Source of the DNA: Polyangium sp. y55x31
GTDB lineage: Bacteria > Myxococcota_A > Polyangia > Polyangiales > Polyangiaceae
Length of the DNA: 64,000 nucleotides
Reading direction: 5' to 3'
Assembly (NCBI RefSeq): GCF_029946505.1
Contig: NZ_JARZHG010000019.1
Location: forward strand, 1 to 64,000
Under the pieces are notes generated by a model. That model had not been told where the DNA came from. It saw nothing but the letters and a program-made list of their open reading frames with translations, and ran no database searches. Positions 1 through 9,538 of this stretch are shown here, piece after piece. The position numbers were made by a program, and so were the translations under genes. The number at the start of each line of letters is the position of its first letter. The stretch's first letter is position 1.

Positions 1-273
1 GCCCGTACCACTCGGCGGCGCGCCGGGAGCGGCGCCGGCGGGCGTGCTCGGCGCGGGCGGAGGTGCGGCGAGCGGAGGCGCGGCGGGCTGCTGCGCGGGG
101 GCCTGTGCGCTGCTCGTCGGAGGCGGCGCCGGCGGCACCTGCGCGTGCGCTGCGGGGCCCACCACGAGCACCGAGAGACCCAGCGCGGAGGCGGCCACGC
201 ACGCGAGGGAAGCGCGCGCTCGGCGAGCGGCGGGCGTCGCGCGAAGAAGCTCCGGATCCGGCAACGTGGGCAT
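1..273 (-). CDS. Secreted protein, N-terminal part only
   Basis: The reading frame starts with ATG at 273 and is open to the left edge, giving 91 residues. The N-terminus has a charged stretch with several Arg (residues 11-20), a hydrophobic core of small residues and an AHA-Q cleavage-like site near residue 45, so export by Sec is likely. What follows is a Pro/Ala-rich linker (PPAPPP-type runs), typical of the spacer between signal peptide and folded domain in myxobacterial envelope proteins. No domain is visible in the part present, so the function cannot be stated. Confidence 0.6.
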   Translation of the reverse strand, partial: MPTLPDPELLRATPAARRARASLACVAASALGLSVLVVGPAAHAQVPPAPPPTSSAQAPAQQPAAPPLAAPPPAPSTPAGAAPGAPPSGTG

Positions 274-405
274 CGAAGACTGTCCTTTCGAAAGGAAGGG
301 GCTCGTGGGCGAGGGAATCGAGGCCCTGCGGGCTGCGCTCGCTTTACGATAACGAAAAACGAGATGCACGTGGCGCGTCAAGCGTGCTCGCGCGGCCGAT
401 CGTGA

Positions 406-1233
406 TCACTCGTAGGCATCCTCGGCCGGGCGGCTCGGCTTCGGCGCTGCGGGCTTGCTCGCCCCGCTCTTCGGCGCGGCTTTCGGCTTGTCCGCGGGGG
501 CCGTGGTCGGGCTCGTGGCCGGCTTCGACGTGGTCTCCTTCGTGGCGGGCGCCTCCTTCGCGGCGGGCGGCTCTTCCACCGTCACGGCGGCGCTCGCCTT
601 CGTGGGCGCCACCTCGTCCGCGGGCTTCGGCGCCTCCATCGGCGCGGCCTGGATCGGCGGCATCGGCAGCGACGCGGGCCTCGTCTCCGGCGGCGGCTCG
701 GGCTTCTTCTCGGCCTTCTTTTCCTGCGTGTTCGTCGTGGGTTTGTCCGGCTGAACCGTCGGGGACGAACCCCCTTTCCTGAGGTAGACGAACGCGAACG
801 CGACGGCCACGAGGCCGAGCAGCACGAGCACCACGTGCTCCTTCTTCGGCCCCTTCTTCGCGGGCACGATCGCCTTGCTCGTGCTCTCCTCGTGCTCCTT
901 CGCCGGCGTCGCCTCTGCGGCGCGTGGGGTTGCCTTCGTCGACTTCTTCTCGGCCTTGCTCTCCGTCTTTTTCGTCTCGGGCGCAGGGCTCTTGCTCGTG
1001 TCGCCCGAGGTGTTCTTCGAGGCGGCCTTCGTGGGCTTTCGTGTCGCGGCAGCCGGGGCTATGCTCGAGGCGCTCGGGGCCTCCGTGGGTTTCGTTTCGG
1101 CGGAAGCGGCTGGCGCGGCTTTGGCCGGGCTGGCCGTCTGGGCCGGCTTCGAGACCGTCGTGGAGACCACTTGGGAACGCGCGGTGCGCGCTCGGTGCTC
1201 CTTGCGCTGGGCACGGGAAAGCTTTTTGCTCAC
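406..1233 (-). CDS. Lys/Ala/Pro-rich single-pass membrane protein
   Basis: 275 residues with a GTG start at 1233. The N-terminus is strongly basic (KKLSRAQRKEHRARTAR), followed by about 100 residues of Ala/Thr/Lys/Pro low complexity. One transmembrane helix (VVLVLLGLVAVAFAFVYL) lies near residues 135-152, and a second Pro/Ala/Lys-rich tail ends in an acidic AEDAYE. No catalytic domain is visible. The composition suggests a disordered membrane-anchored linker or cell-wall/DNA-associated protein, but this is inference. It is divergent from the ribosomal operon, whose promoter lies about 95 bp beyond its start. Confidence 0.65.
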   Translation of the reverse strand: MSKKLSRAQRKEHRARTARSQVVSTTVSKPAQTASPAKAAPAASAETKPTEAPSASSIAPAAATRKPTKAASKNTSGDTSKSPAPETKKTESKAEKKSTKATPRAAEATPAKEHEESTSKAIVPAKKGPKKEHVVLVLLGLVAVAFAFVYLRKGGSSPTVQPDKPTTNTQEKKAEKKPEPPPETRPASLPMPPIQAAPMEAPKPADEVAPTKASAAVTVEEPPAAKEAPATKETTSKPATSPTTAPADKPKAAPKSGASKPAAPKPSRPAEDAYE

Positions 1234-1326
1234 GATCCGACGCTACCCGAAGCGGGTTCGATCAGGCAAAACCTCGGATCCAGGGCAGGAAAAGCAACCT
1301 GGTCCGCAAGTCCGTTCTCGGACGGC

Positions 1327-1354
1327 TTGACATGGCCCCTTCGCCGAGTATCCT
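1327..1354 (+). promoter_or_regulatory. Sigma70-type promoter of the ribosomal operon
   Basis: A perfect -35 hexamer TTGACA (1327-1332) is followed after 16 bp by TATCCT (1349-1354). This predicts a start near 1361 and a leader of only about 27 nt before rpsL. It is the best promoter match in the window and lies where the long ribosomal operon needs one. Confidence 0.7.
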
Positions 1355-1387
1355 CCGCGTCCCCCGATTCCGGGTAGACGAACCACC

Positions 1388-1786
1388 ATGCCGACCATCA
1401 GCCAGCTCATCCGAAACGGCCGCGAAGCCGCTCGTTACAAGACGGCCTCTCCGGCGCTCAAGTCCTGCCCGCAGCGGCGTGGCGTGTGCGTCCGCGTGTA
1501 CACCACGACGCCGAAGAAGCCGAACTCGGCCCTCCGCAAGGTGTGTCGCGTGCGCCTCACGAACCAGATGGAGGTCACGAGCTACATCCCGGGCGAGGGG
1601 CACAACCTGCAGGAGCACTCGGTCGTGCTCATCCGCGGGGGTCGCGTGAAGGATCTGCCGGGCGTTCGTTACCACGTCGTGCGTGGCACCCTCGACGCCT
1701 CGGGCGCCGCGGGGCCGAGCTCGACCAACAAGGCGACCCGCAACCGCAAGCGCTCGAAGTACGGCGTGAAGCGTCCGAAGAGCTGA
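1388..1786 (+). CDS. rpsL: 30S ribosomal protein S12
   Basis: 132 residues, close to the family size (about 124). S12 sits at the decoding centre of the 30S subunit and is the classic site of streptomycin-resistance changes. The conserved [12 protein letters not shown] segment lies around residues 38-49 and [11 protein letters not shown] around 72-82, both unmodified. The [15 protein letters not shown] block and basic C-terminus complete the family pattern. It is the first gene of the operon, 52 nt upstream of rpsG. Identification is firm. Confidence 0.98.
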   Translation: MPTISQLIRNGREAARYKTASPALKSCPQRRGVCVRVYTTTPKKPNSALRKVCRVRLTNQMEVTSYIPGEGHNLQEHSVVLIRGGRVKDLPGVRYHVVRGTLDASGAAGPSSTNKATRNRKRSKYGVKRPKS

Positions 1787-1838
1787 GCGCTGCTCGCTCT
1801 CGACAGCCCCCGATCACAGTCCGCCAGAAGGAAGCACC

Positions 1839-2309
1839 ATGCCTCGTCGACGTGAAGTTCCGAAGCGCAGAATCATTCCGGACCCGAAGTTCAAGGACAA
1901 GCTCGTCGCCAAGTTCACGAACTCGCTCATGTTGAGCGGGAAGAAGGCGACGGCGGAGAGCATCCTCTACGGAGCGTTCGACGTCATCCGCGACCGCTTC
2001 AAGGAGGAGCCCATCGAGGTCTTCCGGAAGGCGCTCGACAACGTCAAGCCGAAGCTCGAGGTGAAGAGCCGGCGCGTCGGCGGCGCGACGTACCAGGTTC
2101 CGGTCGAGGTTCGGCCGGAGCGTCGCGTGGCGCTGGCGATGCGGTGGCTCGTGACCTATTCGCGTTCGCGTGGCGAGAAGACGATGCGCGAGCGCCTCGC
2201 GGCGGAGCTCATCGACGCGGCGCAGAACCGTGGCAACGCCGTGAAGAAGAAGGACGACACGCACAAGATGGCGGAGGCGAACAAGGCCTTCGCGCATTAC
2301 CGCTGGTGA
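1839..2309 (+). CDS. rpsG: 30S ribosomal protein S7
   Basis: 156 residues, standard bacterial length. S7 nucleates assembly of the 30S head and contacts the E-site tRNA. The protein begins [10 protein letters not shown] and shows the family blocks [44 protein letters not shown] and the C-terminal NKAFAHYRW. In other bacteria S7 is the translational repressor of the str operon. Here a 304-bp gap with a strong inverted repeat separates it from fusA, so post-transcriptional control at that gap is possible. Confidence 0.98.
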   Translation: MPRRREVPKRRIIPDPKFKDKLVAKFTNSLMLSGKKATAESILYGAFDVIRDRFKEEPIEVFRKALDNVKPKLEVKSRRVGGATYQVPVEVRPERRVALAMRWLVTYSRSRGEKTMRERLAAELIDAAQNRGNAVKKKDDTHKMAEANKAFAHYRW

Positions 2310-2613
2310 CAGCCGGCGCGTAGAGCGGTCGGACACGGCAGGAGATACGTCGAGCGAGATGGCGAAGGCGACATAAGGATCGGGTTACGTGCTCGAACAT
2401 GGCGGCGCGAGGCGCGCCGCCAACGAACGTACCCCGACACCCTCTCCAGGTTCTCGAAGCGCGCCAAACGGAGGCGGGCAGGGCTGGAGAGGGTGTCGTG
2501 CGTTCGGGGTTCGAAGCGACGAACGGCGCGAGCGACGACGACGCAGACGAAAACGAGCAACCGAGACCGACGCCTCGACATCAGCAGAGACAAACCGACC
2601 GCAGGAGGAAGCA
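2310..2613 (+). promoter_or_regulatory. Long rpsG-fusA leader with inverted repeat
   Basis: This 304-bp gap is far longer than the other gaps of the operon (3 to 52 nt). It holds a perfect 14-bp inverted repeat, GACACCCTCTCCAG (2436-2449) against CTGGAGAGGGTGTC (2484-2497), with a 34-nt loop. Imperfect pairing extends outward (CGAACG and CGTTCG on the flanks). No U-run follows, so it is not a simple intrinsic terminator. An RNA control element, processing site or internal promoter region is possible. Confidence 0.55.
2603..2608 (+). promoter_or_regulatory. Shine-Dalgarno that fixes the fusA start
   Basis: AGGAGG lies 5 nt before GTG at 2614. An in-frame opening continues upstream to 2389, but only the GTG at 2614 places the start just before the conserved [15 protein letters not shown] of EF-G. 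Confidence 0.8.
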
Positions 2614-4728
2614 GTGGCCCGCGAATACAGCCTGGAGCGCACGAGAAACATCGGGATCATGGCCCACATCGATGCGGGCAAGACCACGGTGACCGAGCGC
2701 ATCCTCTATTACACGGGCGTCAACTACAAGCTGGGCGAGGTCCACGAGGGCGCTGCGACCATGGACTGGATGGTCCAGGAGCAGGAGCGCGGGATCACGA
2801 TCACGGCTGCGGCGACGAACTGCTTCTGGGAGCCGAAGGAAGGCCCGTTCGCGGGGATCCGGAACCGCATCAACATCATCGACACGCCCGGCCACGTGGA
2901 CTTCACGATCGAGGTCGAGCGCAGCTTGCGCGTGCTCGACGGCGCGGTCGCGGTGTTCGACGGCGGCAACGGCGTCGAGCCGCAGAGCGAGACGGTCTGG
3001 CGTCAGGCGGACAAGTACCATGTCCCGCGCATCGCGTTCATCAACAAGATGGACAAGGTCGGCGCGGACTTCGACATGTGCGTCGACTCGATGAAGGACC
3101 GGCTCGGCACGAACGCGGTCGCGGTGCACTACCCGCTCGGCGCGGAGGACAAGTTCCGCGGCGTCATCGACATCGTGCGGATGCGCGCGGCCGTCTTCGA
3201 CGACGAGACGAAGGGCGCCGAGTACAGGTGGGAAGCGATCCCCGCGGATCTCGAGGCGAAGTGCCAGGAGCTCCGCGAGCGCCTCGTCGAGGCGTGCGCG
3301 GACGCGAGCGACGCGGTGATGGAGAAGTTTGTCGCCGGCGACATCGCTTCGATCACCGAGGACGAGATCTACGCGGCGATCCGCGCGGGCACCTTGAGCT
3401 TCAAGCTCGTGCCGGTGCTCTGCGGCTCGGCGTTCAAGAACAAGGGCATCCAGCTCTTGCTCGACGCGGTGATCCAGTTCCTGCCGTCGCCGGTCGACAT
3501 CCCGCCGGTGCAGGGCACGGATCCGGACAAGAAGGACAAGGTGGTGACGCGCAAGGCAGCGGACAACGAGCCGTTCGCCGCGCTCGCGTTCAAGGTGATG
3601 AACGATCCCTTCGGCCACCTCACGTACTTCCGGGTCTACTCGGGCACGGTCGAGAGCGGGTCGAGCGTCCTCAACTCGACGCGCGGCAAGCGCGAGCGTT
3701 TCGGGCGCATCCTGCGCATGCACGCGAACAAGCGTGAAGAGGTGAAGACCTGCTACGCCGGCAACATCTACGCGGCGGTTGGTCTACGCGACACGCGCAC
3801 GGGTGACACGCTCTGCGAGGAGAAGCACCCGGTCGTCCTCGAGCGGATGGAGTTCCCGGACCCGGTCATCTCCATCGCGATCGAGCCGAAGACCAAGGCG
3901 GATCTCGACAAGCTCGGGGTGTCGCTGCAGAAGCTCATGTTCGAGGATCCGTCCTTCCGGACGTACACGAACGAAGAGACGGGGCAGACGATCATCGCCG
4001 GCATGGGCGAGCTGCACCTCGAGATCATCGTCGACCGCTTGAAGCGCGAGTTCAAGGTCGACGCCAACGTCGGCAAGCCCGAGGTCGCGTATCGCGAGAC
4101 GGTGACGCACAAGGTCACCGACGTCGAGGGCCGGTTCGTCCGGCAGACCGGCGGGCATGGTCAATATGGTCACGTCGTGATCGATCTCGGCCCGGCGCCG
4201 CGCGGCGCAGGGTTCGTCTTCGTCAACGACATCACCGGCGGCATCATCCCCAAGGAGTTCATCCCCTCCGTGGAGAAGGGGATTCGAGACGCGCTCGGGC
4301 GCGGGGTGCTCGCTGGTTATCCGGTGGTGGACGTCGAGGTGCGGCTGCACTTCGGCAGCTACCACGAGGTCGACTCGTCGGGCCCCGCCTTCGAGGTGGC
4401 AGGCTCGATTGCGTTCCAGGAGGCGGCCAAGCGCGCGGGCCTCGTGCTCCTGGAGCCGGTCATGTCGGTCGAGGTGGTTTGCCCGGAGCAATACCTCGGC
4501 GACGTCATCGGCGACCTGAACAGCCGTCGCGGGCGGATTCTCGACATGGGGCAGCGGGGAAATGCACGCGTCGTGCGCGCAGAGGTTCCGCTCGCTTCGA
4601 TGTTCGGCTACGCGACGGACGTGCGTTCGAAGACGCAGGGCCGCGCGACGCACACGATGCAGATTTCGAATTACGCACCAGTTCCGGTCGCGATCCAGGA
4701 AGAGATCGTCGCCAAGCAGCGAGGTTAG
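2614..4728 (+). CDS. fusA: Translation elongation factor G
   Basis: 704 residues from a GTG start chosen by its AGGAGG and by family alignment. EF-G is the GTPase that drives tRNA-mRNA translocation and, with RRF, ribosome recycling. P-loop AHIDAGKTT, switch I with intact RGITI, DTPGH and NKMD are all present and canonical. Domains II to V follow, including GGHGQYGHV in domain IV and SNYAPVP near the C-terminus. It ends 3 nt before tuf, with a Shine-Dalgarno over the junction. Unlike its neighbour EF-Tu, the GTPase motifs are ordinary. Confidence 0.97.
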   Translation: MAREYSLERTRNIGIMAHIDAGKTTVTERILYYTGVNYKLGEVHEGAATMDWMVQEQERGITITAAATNCFWEPKEGPFAGIRNRINIIDTPGHVDFTIEVERSLRVLDGAVAVFDGGNGVEPQSETVWRQADKYHVPRIAFINKMDKVGADFDMCVDSMKDRLGTNAVAVHYPLGAEDKFRGVIDIVRMRAAVFDDETKGAEYRWEAIPADLEAKCQELRERLVEACADASDAVMEKFVAGDIASITEDEIYAAIRAGTLSFKLVPVLCGSAFKNKGIQLLLDAVIQFLPSPVDIPPVQGTDPDKKDKVVTRKAADNEPFAALAFKVMNDPFGHLTYFRVYSGTVESGSSVLNSTRGKRERFGRILRMHANKREEVKTCYAGNIYAAVGLRDTRTGDTLCEEKHPVVLERMEFPDPVISIAIEPKTKADLDKLGVSLQKLMFEDPSFRTYTNEETGQTIIAGMGELHLEIIVDRLKREFKVDANVGKPEVAYRETVTHKVTDVEGRFVRQTGGHGQYGHVVIDLGPAPRGAGFVFVNDITGGIIPKEFIPSVEKGIRDALGRGVLAGYPVVDVEVRLHFGSYHEVDSSGPAFEVAGSIAFQEAAKRAGLVLLEPVMSVEVVCPEQYLGDVIGDLNSRRGRILDMGQRGNARVVRAEVPLASMFGYATDVRSKTQGRATHTMQISNYAPVPVAIQEEIVAKQRG

Positions 4729-4731
4729 GCA

Positions 4732-5922
4732 ATGGCCAAGGAGAAATTCACTCGAACGAAGCCCCACGTGAACGTCGGCACGATCGGCCACATCGATCAC
4801 GGCAAGACGACGCTCACGGCGGCCATCGTCAAGGTCCAGTCCAAGCAGAAGCTTGCGAAAGAGATCAAGTACGCCGACATCGCCAAGGGCGGCACCGTTC
4901 GCGACGAGACCAAGACGGTGACGATCGCAGCCGCGCACGTGGAGTACGAGTCGCCGAAGCGCCACTACGCGCACGTCGACTGCCCCGGCCACGCTGACTA
5001 CATCAAGAACATGATCACGGGCGCCGCGCAGATGGACGGCGCGATCCTCGTGGTCAGCGCGCTCGACAGCGTCATGCCGCAGACCCGCGAGCACGTGCTC
5101 CTCGCGCGCCAGGTCGGCCTGAACTACCTCGTCGTCTTCCTCAACAAGTGTGACGCGGTGGACGACCCGGAGATGCTGGACCTCGTCGAGATGGAGGTCC
5201 GCGAGCTCCTCAACAAGTACAACTTCAACGGCGACAACGCGCCCGTCATCCGTGGTGCTTCGCTCCCGGCGCTCCAGGGCGACCCGAAGTGGGAGGCGAA
5301 GATCGGCGAGCTGCTCGACGCGCTCGACTCCTACATCCCGGAGCCGGAGCGCGCGGTCGACAAGCCGTTCCTCATGGCGATCGAGGACGTGTTCTCGATC
5401 AAGGGCCGCGGCACGGTGGCCACGGGCCGTATCGAGCGCGGCGTGGTGAAGGTCGGCGAAGAGGTCGAGATCATCGGCTTCAAGGACACGCGCAAGACCG
5501 TCGTCACGGGCGTCGAGATGTTCCGGAAGCTGCTCGATCAGGGCATCGCCGGCGACAACGTCGGTTGCCTCCTGCGCGGCGTCGAGAAGGACGACATCGA
5601 GCGTGGTCAGGTCCTCGCGAAGCCGGGCTCGATCACCCCGCACACGCACTTCAAGGGCGAGGTGTACGTCCTGAAGAAGGAGGAGGGCGGCCGTCACACG
5701 CCGTTCTTCACGAACTACCGCCCGCAGTTCTACATCCGGACGACGGACGTGACGGGCACCGTCAAGCTCCCCGAGGGGGTCAAGATGGTGATGCCGGGCG
5801 ACAACATCACGATGGACATCGAGCTCATCGCGCCGGTCGCGCTCGAGGAGCAGATGCGGTTCGCGATCCGCGAGGGTGGTAAGACCGTCGGCGCGGGCAT
5901 CGTGACGAAGATCCTCAAGTAA
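4732..5922 (+). CDS. tuf: Elongation factor Tu with atypical switch I
   Basis: 396 residues, normal EF-Tu length. It carries aminoacyl-tRNA to the A site as a GTP complex. GHIDHGKTT (19-27), DCPGHADY (83-90) and NKCD are intact, and domains II and III are well conserved through [10 protein letters not shown]. The switch I/effector loop is unusual: where bacterial EF-Tu has FDQID.APEE.RGIT, this protein has [19 protein letters not shown] (47-65), about two residues longer and lacking PEE and RG. The Mg-coordinating Thr position appears kept as Thr64. AADGPMPQT is also changed to ALDSVMPQT. The frame is clean, so this is not an error. Confidence 0.97.
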   Translation: MAKEKFTRTKPHVNVGTIGHIDHGKTTLTAAIVKVQSKQKLAKEIKYADIAKGGTVRDETKTVTIAAAHVEYESPKRHYAHVDCPGHADYIKNMITGAAQMDGAILVVSALDSVMPQTREHVLLARQVGLNYLVVFLNKCDAVDDPEMLDLVEMEVRELLNKYNFNGDNAPVIRGASLPALQGDPKWEAKIGELLDALDSYIPEPERAVDKPFLMAIEDVFSIKGRGTVATGRIERGVVKVGEEVEIIGFKDTRKTVVTGVEMFRKLLDQGIAGDNVGCLLRGVEKDDIERGQVLAKPGSITPHTHFKGEVYVLKKEEGGRHTPFFTNYRPQFYIRTTDVTGTVKLPEGVKMVMPGDNITMDIELIAPVALEEQMRFAIREGGKTVGAGIVTKILK

Positions 5923-5938
5923 GGGAAAAAGCAGCGTC

Positions 5939-6250
<312 letters not shown>

Positions 6251-6259
6251 GAGCGCGCC

Positions 6260-6883
6260 ATGAAAGTCAACGTCTACAACCTCAAGCGGGAGCAGGTCGG
6301 CGAGATCGACCTTTCGGACGAGGTCTTCGGCGCCGAGGTGAAGGAGCAGCTCTTCTACGAGGTCGTCAAGGCCCAGCTCGCCTCGCGGCGCGCCGGCACC
6401 AAGGCCACGAAGGAGCGCAGCGCGGTCGCAGGCTCGACGAAGAAGCTCTACCGCCAGAAGGGCACGGGCCGCGCTCGTCAGGGCTCGATCCGCGCTCCGC
6501 ACCACTCGGGCGGCGGCGCCGCGCACGCGCTCGAGCCGCAGGACTGGTCGTACCGTCCGCCGCGCAAGGTGCGCATCGGCGCGCTGAAGAGCGCGCTCTC
6601 CCTGTACGCCAAGGAGGGTCGCCTCATCGTCCTCGACAGCCTCGAGCTGCCCGAGATCAAGACGAAGGCGATCGTCGACGCGCTCGGGGCCCTGCAGGCG
6701 GGCAAGAAGTCGCTCGTCGTCGACAGCGCCTCGAACGATAAGCTGGTGAAGTCGATCCGCAACCTCGACACGCACCAGTTCTTGCCGCCGGAGGGCGTCA
6801 ACGTGTACGACCTCCTCCGCCACGACCACCTCGTCGTCTCGAAAGAGGCGGCCAAAGCGCTCGAAGCGCGCTGCCTTCGGTAG
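6260..6883 (+). CDS. rplD: 50S ribosomal protein L4
   Basis: 207 residues, normal size. L4 lines the exit tunnel and in enterobacteria represses the S10 operon. The loop region [13 protein letters not shown] and the following GGGAAH are the family signature. It begins 9 nt after the rpsJ stop, with TAGGAG overlapping that stop as ribosome binding site. The short gap shows directly that rplC is not between rpsJ and rplD. Confidence 0.97.
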   Translation: MKVNVYNLKREQVGEIDLSDEVFGAEVKEQLFYEVVKAQLASRRAGTKATKERSAVAGSTKKLYRQKGTGRARQGSIRAPHHSGGGAAHALEPQDWSYRPPRKVRIGALKSALSLYAKEGRLIVLDSLELPEIKTKAIVDALGALQAGKKSLVVDSASNDKLVKSIRNLDTHQFLPPEGVNVYDLLRHDHLVVSKEAAKALEARCLR

Positions 6884-6894
6884 AGGAACACGCC

Positions 6895-7194
6895 ATGCAG
6901 CCCGAGCACATCATTCGTCGGCCGATCATCCTCACCGAGAAGTCGAGCCGGCTCCGCGAGCAGAGCAACAAGGTCATCTTCGAAGTCCGCCGCGACGCGA
7001 ACAAGATCCAGATCAAGGACGCGATCCAGGCGCTCTTCAAGGTCGGCGTGGTCGAAGTGAACACGCTCGTCATGCGCGGCAAGGACAAGCGCATGGGGCG
7101 CGGCTACGCCAAGCTGCACAACTGGAAGAAGGCGATCGTCACCCTCAAGCCGGGCGACCAGATCCAGTTCTTCGACGAGGAGAAGTCGGAGTAA
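6895..7194 (+). CDS. rplW: 50S ribosomal protein L23
   Basis: 99 residues, normal size. L23 sits at the tunnel exit and is the docking site for trigger factor and [15 protein letters not shown] opens the protein and [17 protein letters not shown] is the conserved hairpin region. It lies 11 nt after rplD and 3 nt before rplB. Confidence 0.97.
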   Translation: MQPEHIIRRPIILTEKSSRLREQSNKVIFEVRRDANKIQIKDAIQALFKVGVVEVNTLVMRGKDKRMGRGYAKLHNWKKAIVTLKPGDQIQFFDEEKSE

Positions 7195-7197
7195 GCC

Positions 7198-8028
7198 ATG
7201 GGTATCAAGAACTTCAAGCCGACCTCTCCGGCGCGGCGCTACTACTCGGTCAGTGATTTCAAGGAAATCACCAAGGCCGAGCCTGAGCGCTCCCTCATCG
7301 AGAAGCAGACCTCGACGGGTGGGCGCAACAACTACGGCCGCATCACCTCGCGGTTCCGCGGCGGTGGCCACAAGCAGCGTTACCGGATCATCGACTTCCG
7401 GCGCGACAAGATCGGCATCCCCGCGACCGTCGCCGCCATCGAGTACGATCCGAACCGCACCGCGCGTATCGCCCTGCTCCACTACATCGACGGCGAGAAG
7501 CGCTACATCCTCGCCCCCGATGGCCTGGTCGTGGGCGCGAAGCTCGTCGCGAGCCGCAACGCCGACATCAAGCCCGGAAACAGCCTCACGCTGCGCCACA
7601 TCCCGCCCGGCACCTCGATCCACAACATCGAGGTCAAGAAGGGCAAGGGCGGCCAGCTTGTGCGCTCGGCCGGCGTCGCCGCGCAGCTCATGGCCAAGGA
7701 CGGCGAATACGCCCAGGTGCGCCTCCCGAGCGGCGAGATTCGCAAGGTGCATCTCGATTGCCGCGCCACGATCGGGCAGGTGTCGAACCCGGACCACGCG
7801 AACATCACCCTCGGCAAGGCGGGTCGTTCGCGATGGCTCGGCCGTCGTCCGCACAACCGCGGCGTCACCATGAACCCCGTCGATCACCCGATGGGCGGCG
7901 GCGAGGGCCGCTCCTCCGGCGGTCGTCACCCCTGCTCGCCGTGGGGGCAGCTCGCCAAGGGCCTCAAGACTCGCAACAACAAGCGGACCGACGGAATGAT
8001 CATCCGCCGGCGCGGAAGCAAGGGTTGA
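7198..8028 (+). CDS. rplB: 50S ribosomal protein L2
   Basis: 276 residues, normal size. L2 contacts the peptidyl transferase region and is needed for subunit joining. The C-terminal [14 protein letters not shown], with the key His, is intact, as are [11 protein letters not shown] and [13 protein letters not shown]. Start ATG at 7198 lies 3 nt after the rplW stop, so translation is probably coupled. Confidence 0.98.
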   Translation: MGIKNFKPTSPARRYYSVSDFKEITKAEPERSLIEKQTSTGGRNNYGRITSRFRGGGHKQRYRIIDFRRDKIGIPATVAAIEYDPNRTARIALLHYIDGEKRYILAPDGLVVGAKLVASRNADIKPGNSLTLRHIPPGTSIHNIEVKKGKGGQLVRSAGVAAQLMAKDGEYAQVRLPSGEIRKVHLDCRATIGQVSNPDHANITLGKAGRSRWLGRRPHNRGVTMNPVDHPMGGGEGRSSGGRHPCSPWGQLAKGLKTRNNKRTDGMIIRRRGSKG

Positions 8029-8035
8029 TTGAGCC

Positions 8036-8335
8036 ATGCCGCGTAGCATCAAGAAGGGCCCCTTCGTCGACGGCCACCTGATGGAGAAGATCCAGACGGC
8101 GCAGGCCACGGGCGGCCCCAAGAAGGTCATCAAGACCTGGTCCCGCAGGTCGACCATCGTCCCCGACGCTGTGGGACTCACGTTCGCCGTGCACAACGGC
8201 CGCAAGTTCGTCCCCGTGTTCGTCACGGAGAACATGGTCGGCCACAAGCTCGGTGAGTTCGCCCCGACCCGCACCTTCCACGGCCACTCCGGCGACAAGA
8301 AGGCGAAGGTCGGCAAGGCCCCCGGCGGTCGCTGA
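8036..8335 (+). CDS. rpsS: 30S ribosomal protein S19
   Basis: 99 residues. S19 forms a complex with S13 in the 30S head. [12 protein letters not shown] at the N-terminus and [22 protein letters not shown] at the C-terminus are the family blocks. In most bacteria rplV, rpsC, rplP, rpmC and rpsQ follow. Here a strong terminator follows within 14 nt and the operon ends. Confidence 0.98.
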   Translation: MPRSIKKGPFVDGHLMEKIQTAQATGGPKKVIKTWSRRSTIVPDAVGLTFAVHNGRKFVPVFVTENMVGHKLGEFAPTRTFHGHSGDKKAKVGKAPGGR

Positions 8336-8348
8336 GGGTTTTTCCAAG

Positions 8349-8388
8349 AGAGCCCGCGTCCTCGCTTCGGCGAGGGGCGGGCTCTTTT
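8349..8388 (+). terminator. Intrinsic terminator of the ribosomal operon
   Basis: Stem AGAGCCCGC (8349-8357) pairs with GCGGGCTCT (8377-8385) around an inner CCTCGC/GCGAGG hairpin, and is followed by TTTT. Its position 14 nt after rpsS confirms that transcription ends here. Confidence 0.85.
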
Positions 8389-8469
8389 GCATTTCGAAGC
8401 CTCGCCGAAACCTGCGCCTGACCGAGCCGCGCATTCCACAGGCGCCGCGACTGAAACCCCATTCGCCTG

Positions 8470-8574
8470 TGCATCGACCGCATCGCGGTCGATGCATCAA
8501 AGGTCCAGGGCTGGCCCTGGTCCGGGTCGAGGGGCGGACAGCCCCTCGTCGGGTCCGGGGTGAAACCCCGGCGC
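8470..8574 (+). repeat. Mosaic palindromic repeat, copy 1
   Basis: 105 bp between the convergent ends of rpsS and the next gene. It opens with a hairpin (8470-8496) of 12-bp stem TGCATCGACCGC and triloop ATC. Three shorter hairpins follow: a ccagg/cctgg one, an ...aGGGGCggacaGCCCCt one, and CCGGGGtgaaaCCCCGG. Copy 2 (9425-9529) is nearly the same sequence inverted. Confidence 0.85.
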
Positions 8575-8587
8575 TACGCCATGCCTC

Positions 8588-9355
8588 TCAGCGCGACTTG
8601 AGAGCTTCCAGTGTTTCCTTGAGCTTCGGGTCCTTGGACATCTTGCACGTCCGGCCCATCAGTATCACCCAGCCGAGCGCGCGACTGTCTCCCTCCGTGC
8701 GCGCCCTGTCGAGCAGCGCGGCCTTATCGGGACAGCTCTTCGCGGCCCAGAGGTCGAAGGCGATCCGCGTGGCTGGCGTCGCGCGCGCTCGAACGTCGTC
8801 CTGCTTCAGGAGCTCTACTGCGCGATCGGCCGCCTTCGAGCCCCCCTTGCTCGTCACGAGCGCGTAAAGCACGTCTGGCCCGCGTGTGCCCATCTTCGCG
8901 CTGATCACGTCGAAGACCTTGTCGGCCTCGGCGCCGCCCGAGAACGCTGCCTTCGACGCGAGCTCGACGATGTCGGCGCGCACGTCTGCGTCCTCGGGCG
9001 ACTTCGGATCCGCGGCCACGAGCGACGTCAGCGTCGCTGCCGCCTCCTTCACCTTGCCTGCGCGCACCTCCTTCGAGAGCTGCACGCGGAGCTCGCGCGA
9101 GTTGCCGGCTGGCGCCTCTGTCTGCGGCGCGTCCTCGTCCTCGTCGGAAGACGCGGCTGCGGCGCCCGGATCCTTCGAGATGCTCGGGTTTGCCCGCGCC
9201 TCGTCGAGGTCCGGGAACGGGGACGTGCGGAGGGCGATGGCCAGCACGATCACGGCGACGATGCTGGCTGCGCCCGCGATGCAGAGCACGACGGGGCGGG
9301 GCAGGGACGCAGCGGGATCCGGGGCGCGACCGGGCGGCGAGCCGACGATGGTCAT
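8588..9355 (-). CDS. Single-pass membrane protein of unknown function
   Basis: 255 residues. A short cytoplasmic Pro-rich stretch is followed by one transmembrane helix (VVLCIAGAASIVAVIVLAIAL, about residues 22-42) and an acidic linker. The C-terminal 160 residues look like a helical-repeat domain, with an Ala/Leu/Lys pattern and two Cys (CPDK and TCKM). I do not recognise the family. The gene is bracketed by two nearly identical 105-bp inverted repeats, so it may have moved as a unit. No other sign of transfer, such as altered composition, is obvious. Confidence 0.75.
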   Translation of the reverse strand: MTIVGSPPGRAPDPAASLPRPVVLCIAGAASIVAVIVLAIALRTSPFPDLDEARANPSISKDPGAAAASSDEDEDAPQTEAPAGNSRELRVQLSKEVRAGKVKEAAATLTSLVAADPKSPEDADVRADIVELASKAAFSGGAEADKVFDVISAKMGTRGPDVLYALVTSKGGSKAADRAVELLKQDDVRARATPATRIAFDLWAAKSCPDKAALLDRARTEGDSRALGWVILMGRTCKMSKDPKLKETLEALKSR

Positions 9356-9424
9356 GACGTGGGGAGGAGGATAGCGGAGCTTGGGCCCGTGCGGTTCGCC
9401 ATCTCAGAGGGGGTTACAGCGTCT

Positions 9425-9529
9425 CGCCGGGGTTTCACCCCGGACCCGACCAGGGGCTCTTCGCCCCTGGACCCGAACCAGGGCACAGCCCTGGACCTCA
9501 GGTGCATCGACCGCGATGCGGTCGATGTA
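9425..9529 (-). repeat. Mosaic palindromic repeat, copy 2 (inverted)
   Basis: Reverse complement of copy 1 with roughly one difference in nine by eye. The terminal hairpin at 9503-9529 has the same 12-bp stem (one mismatch) and loop GAT, the complement of ATC. It separates two minus-strand genes. With copy 1 it forms an inverted pair around 8588-9355. Confidence 0.85.
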
Positions 9530-9538
9530 AAGAGATTT

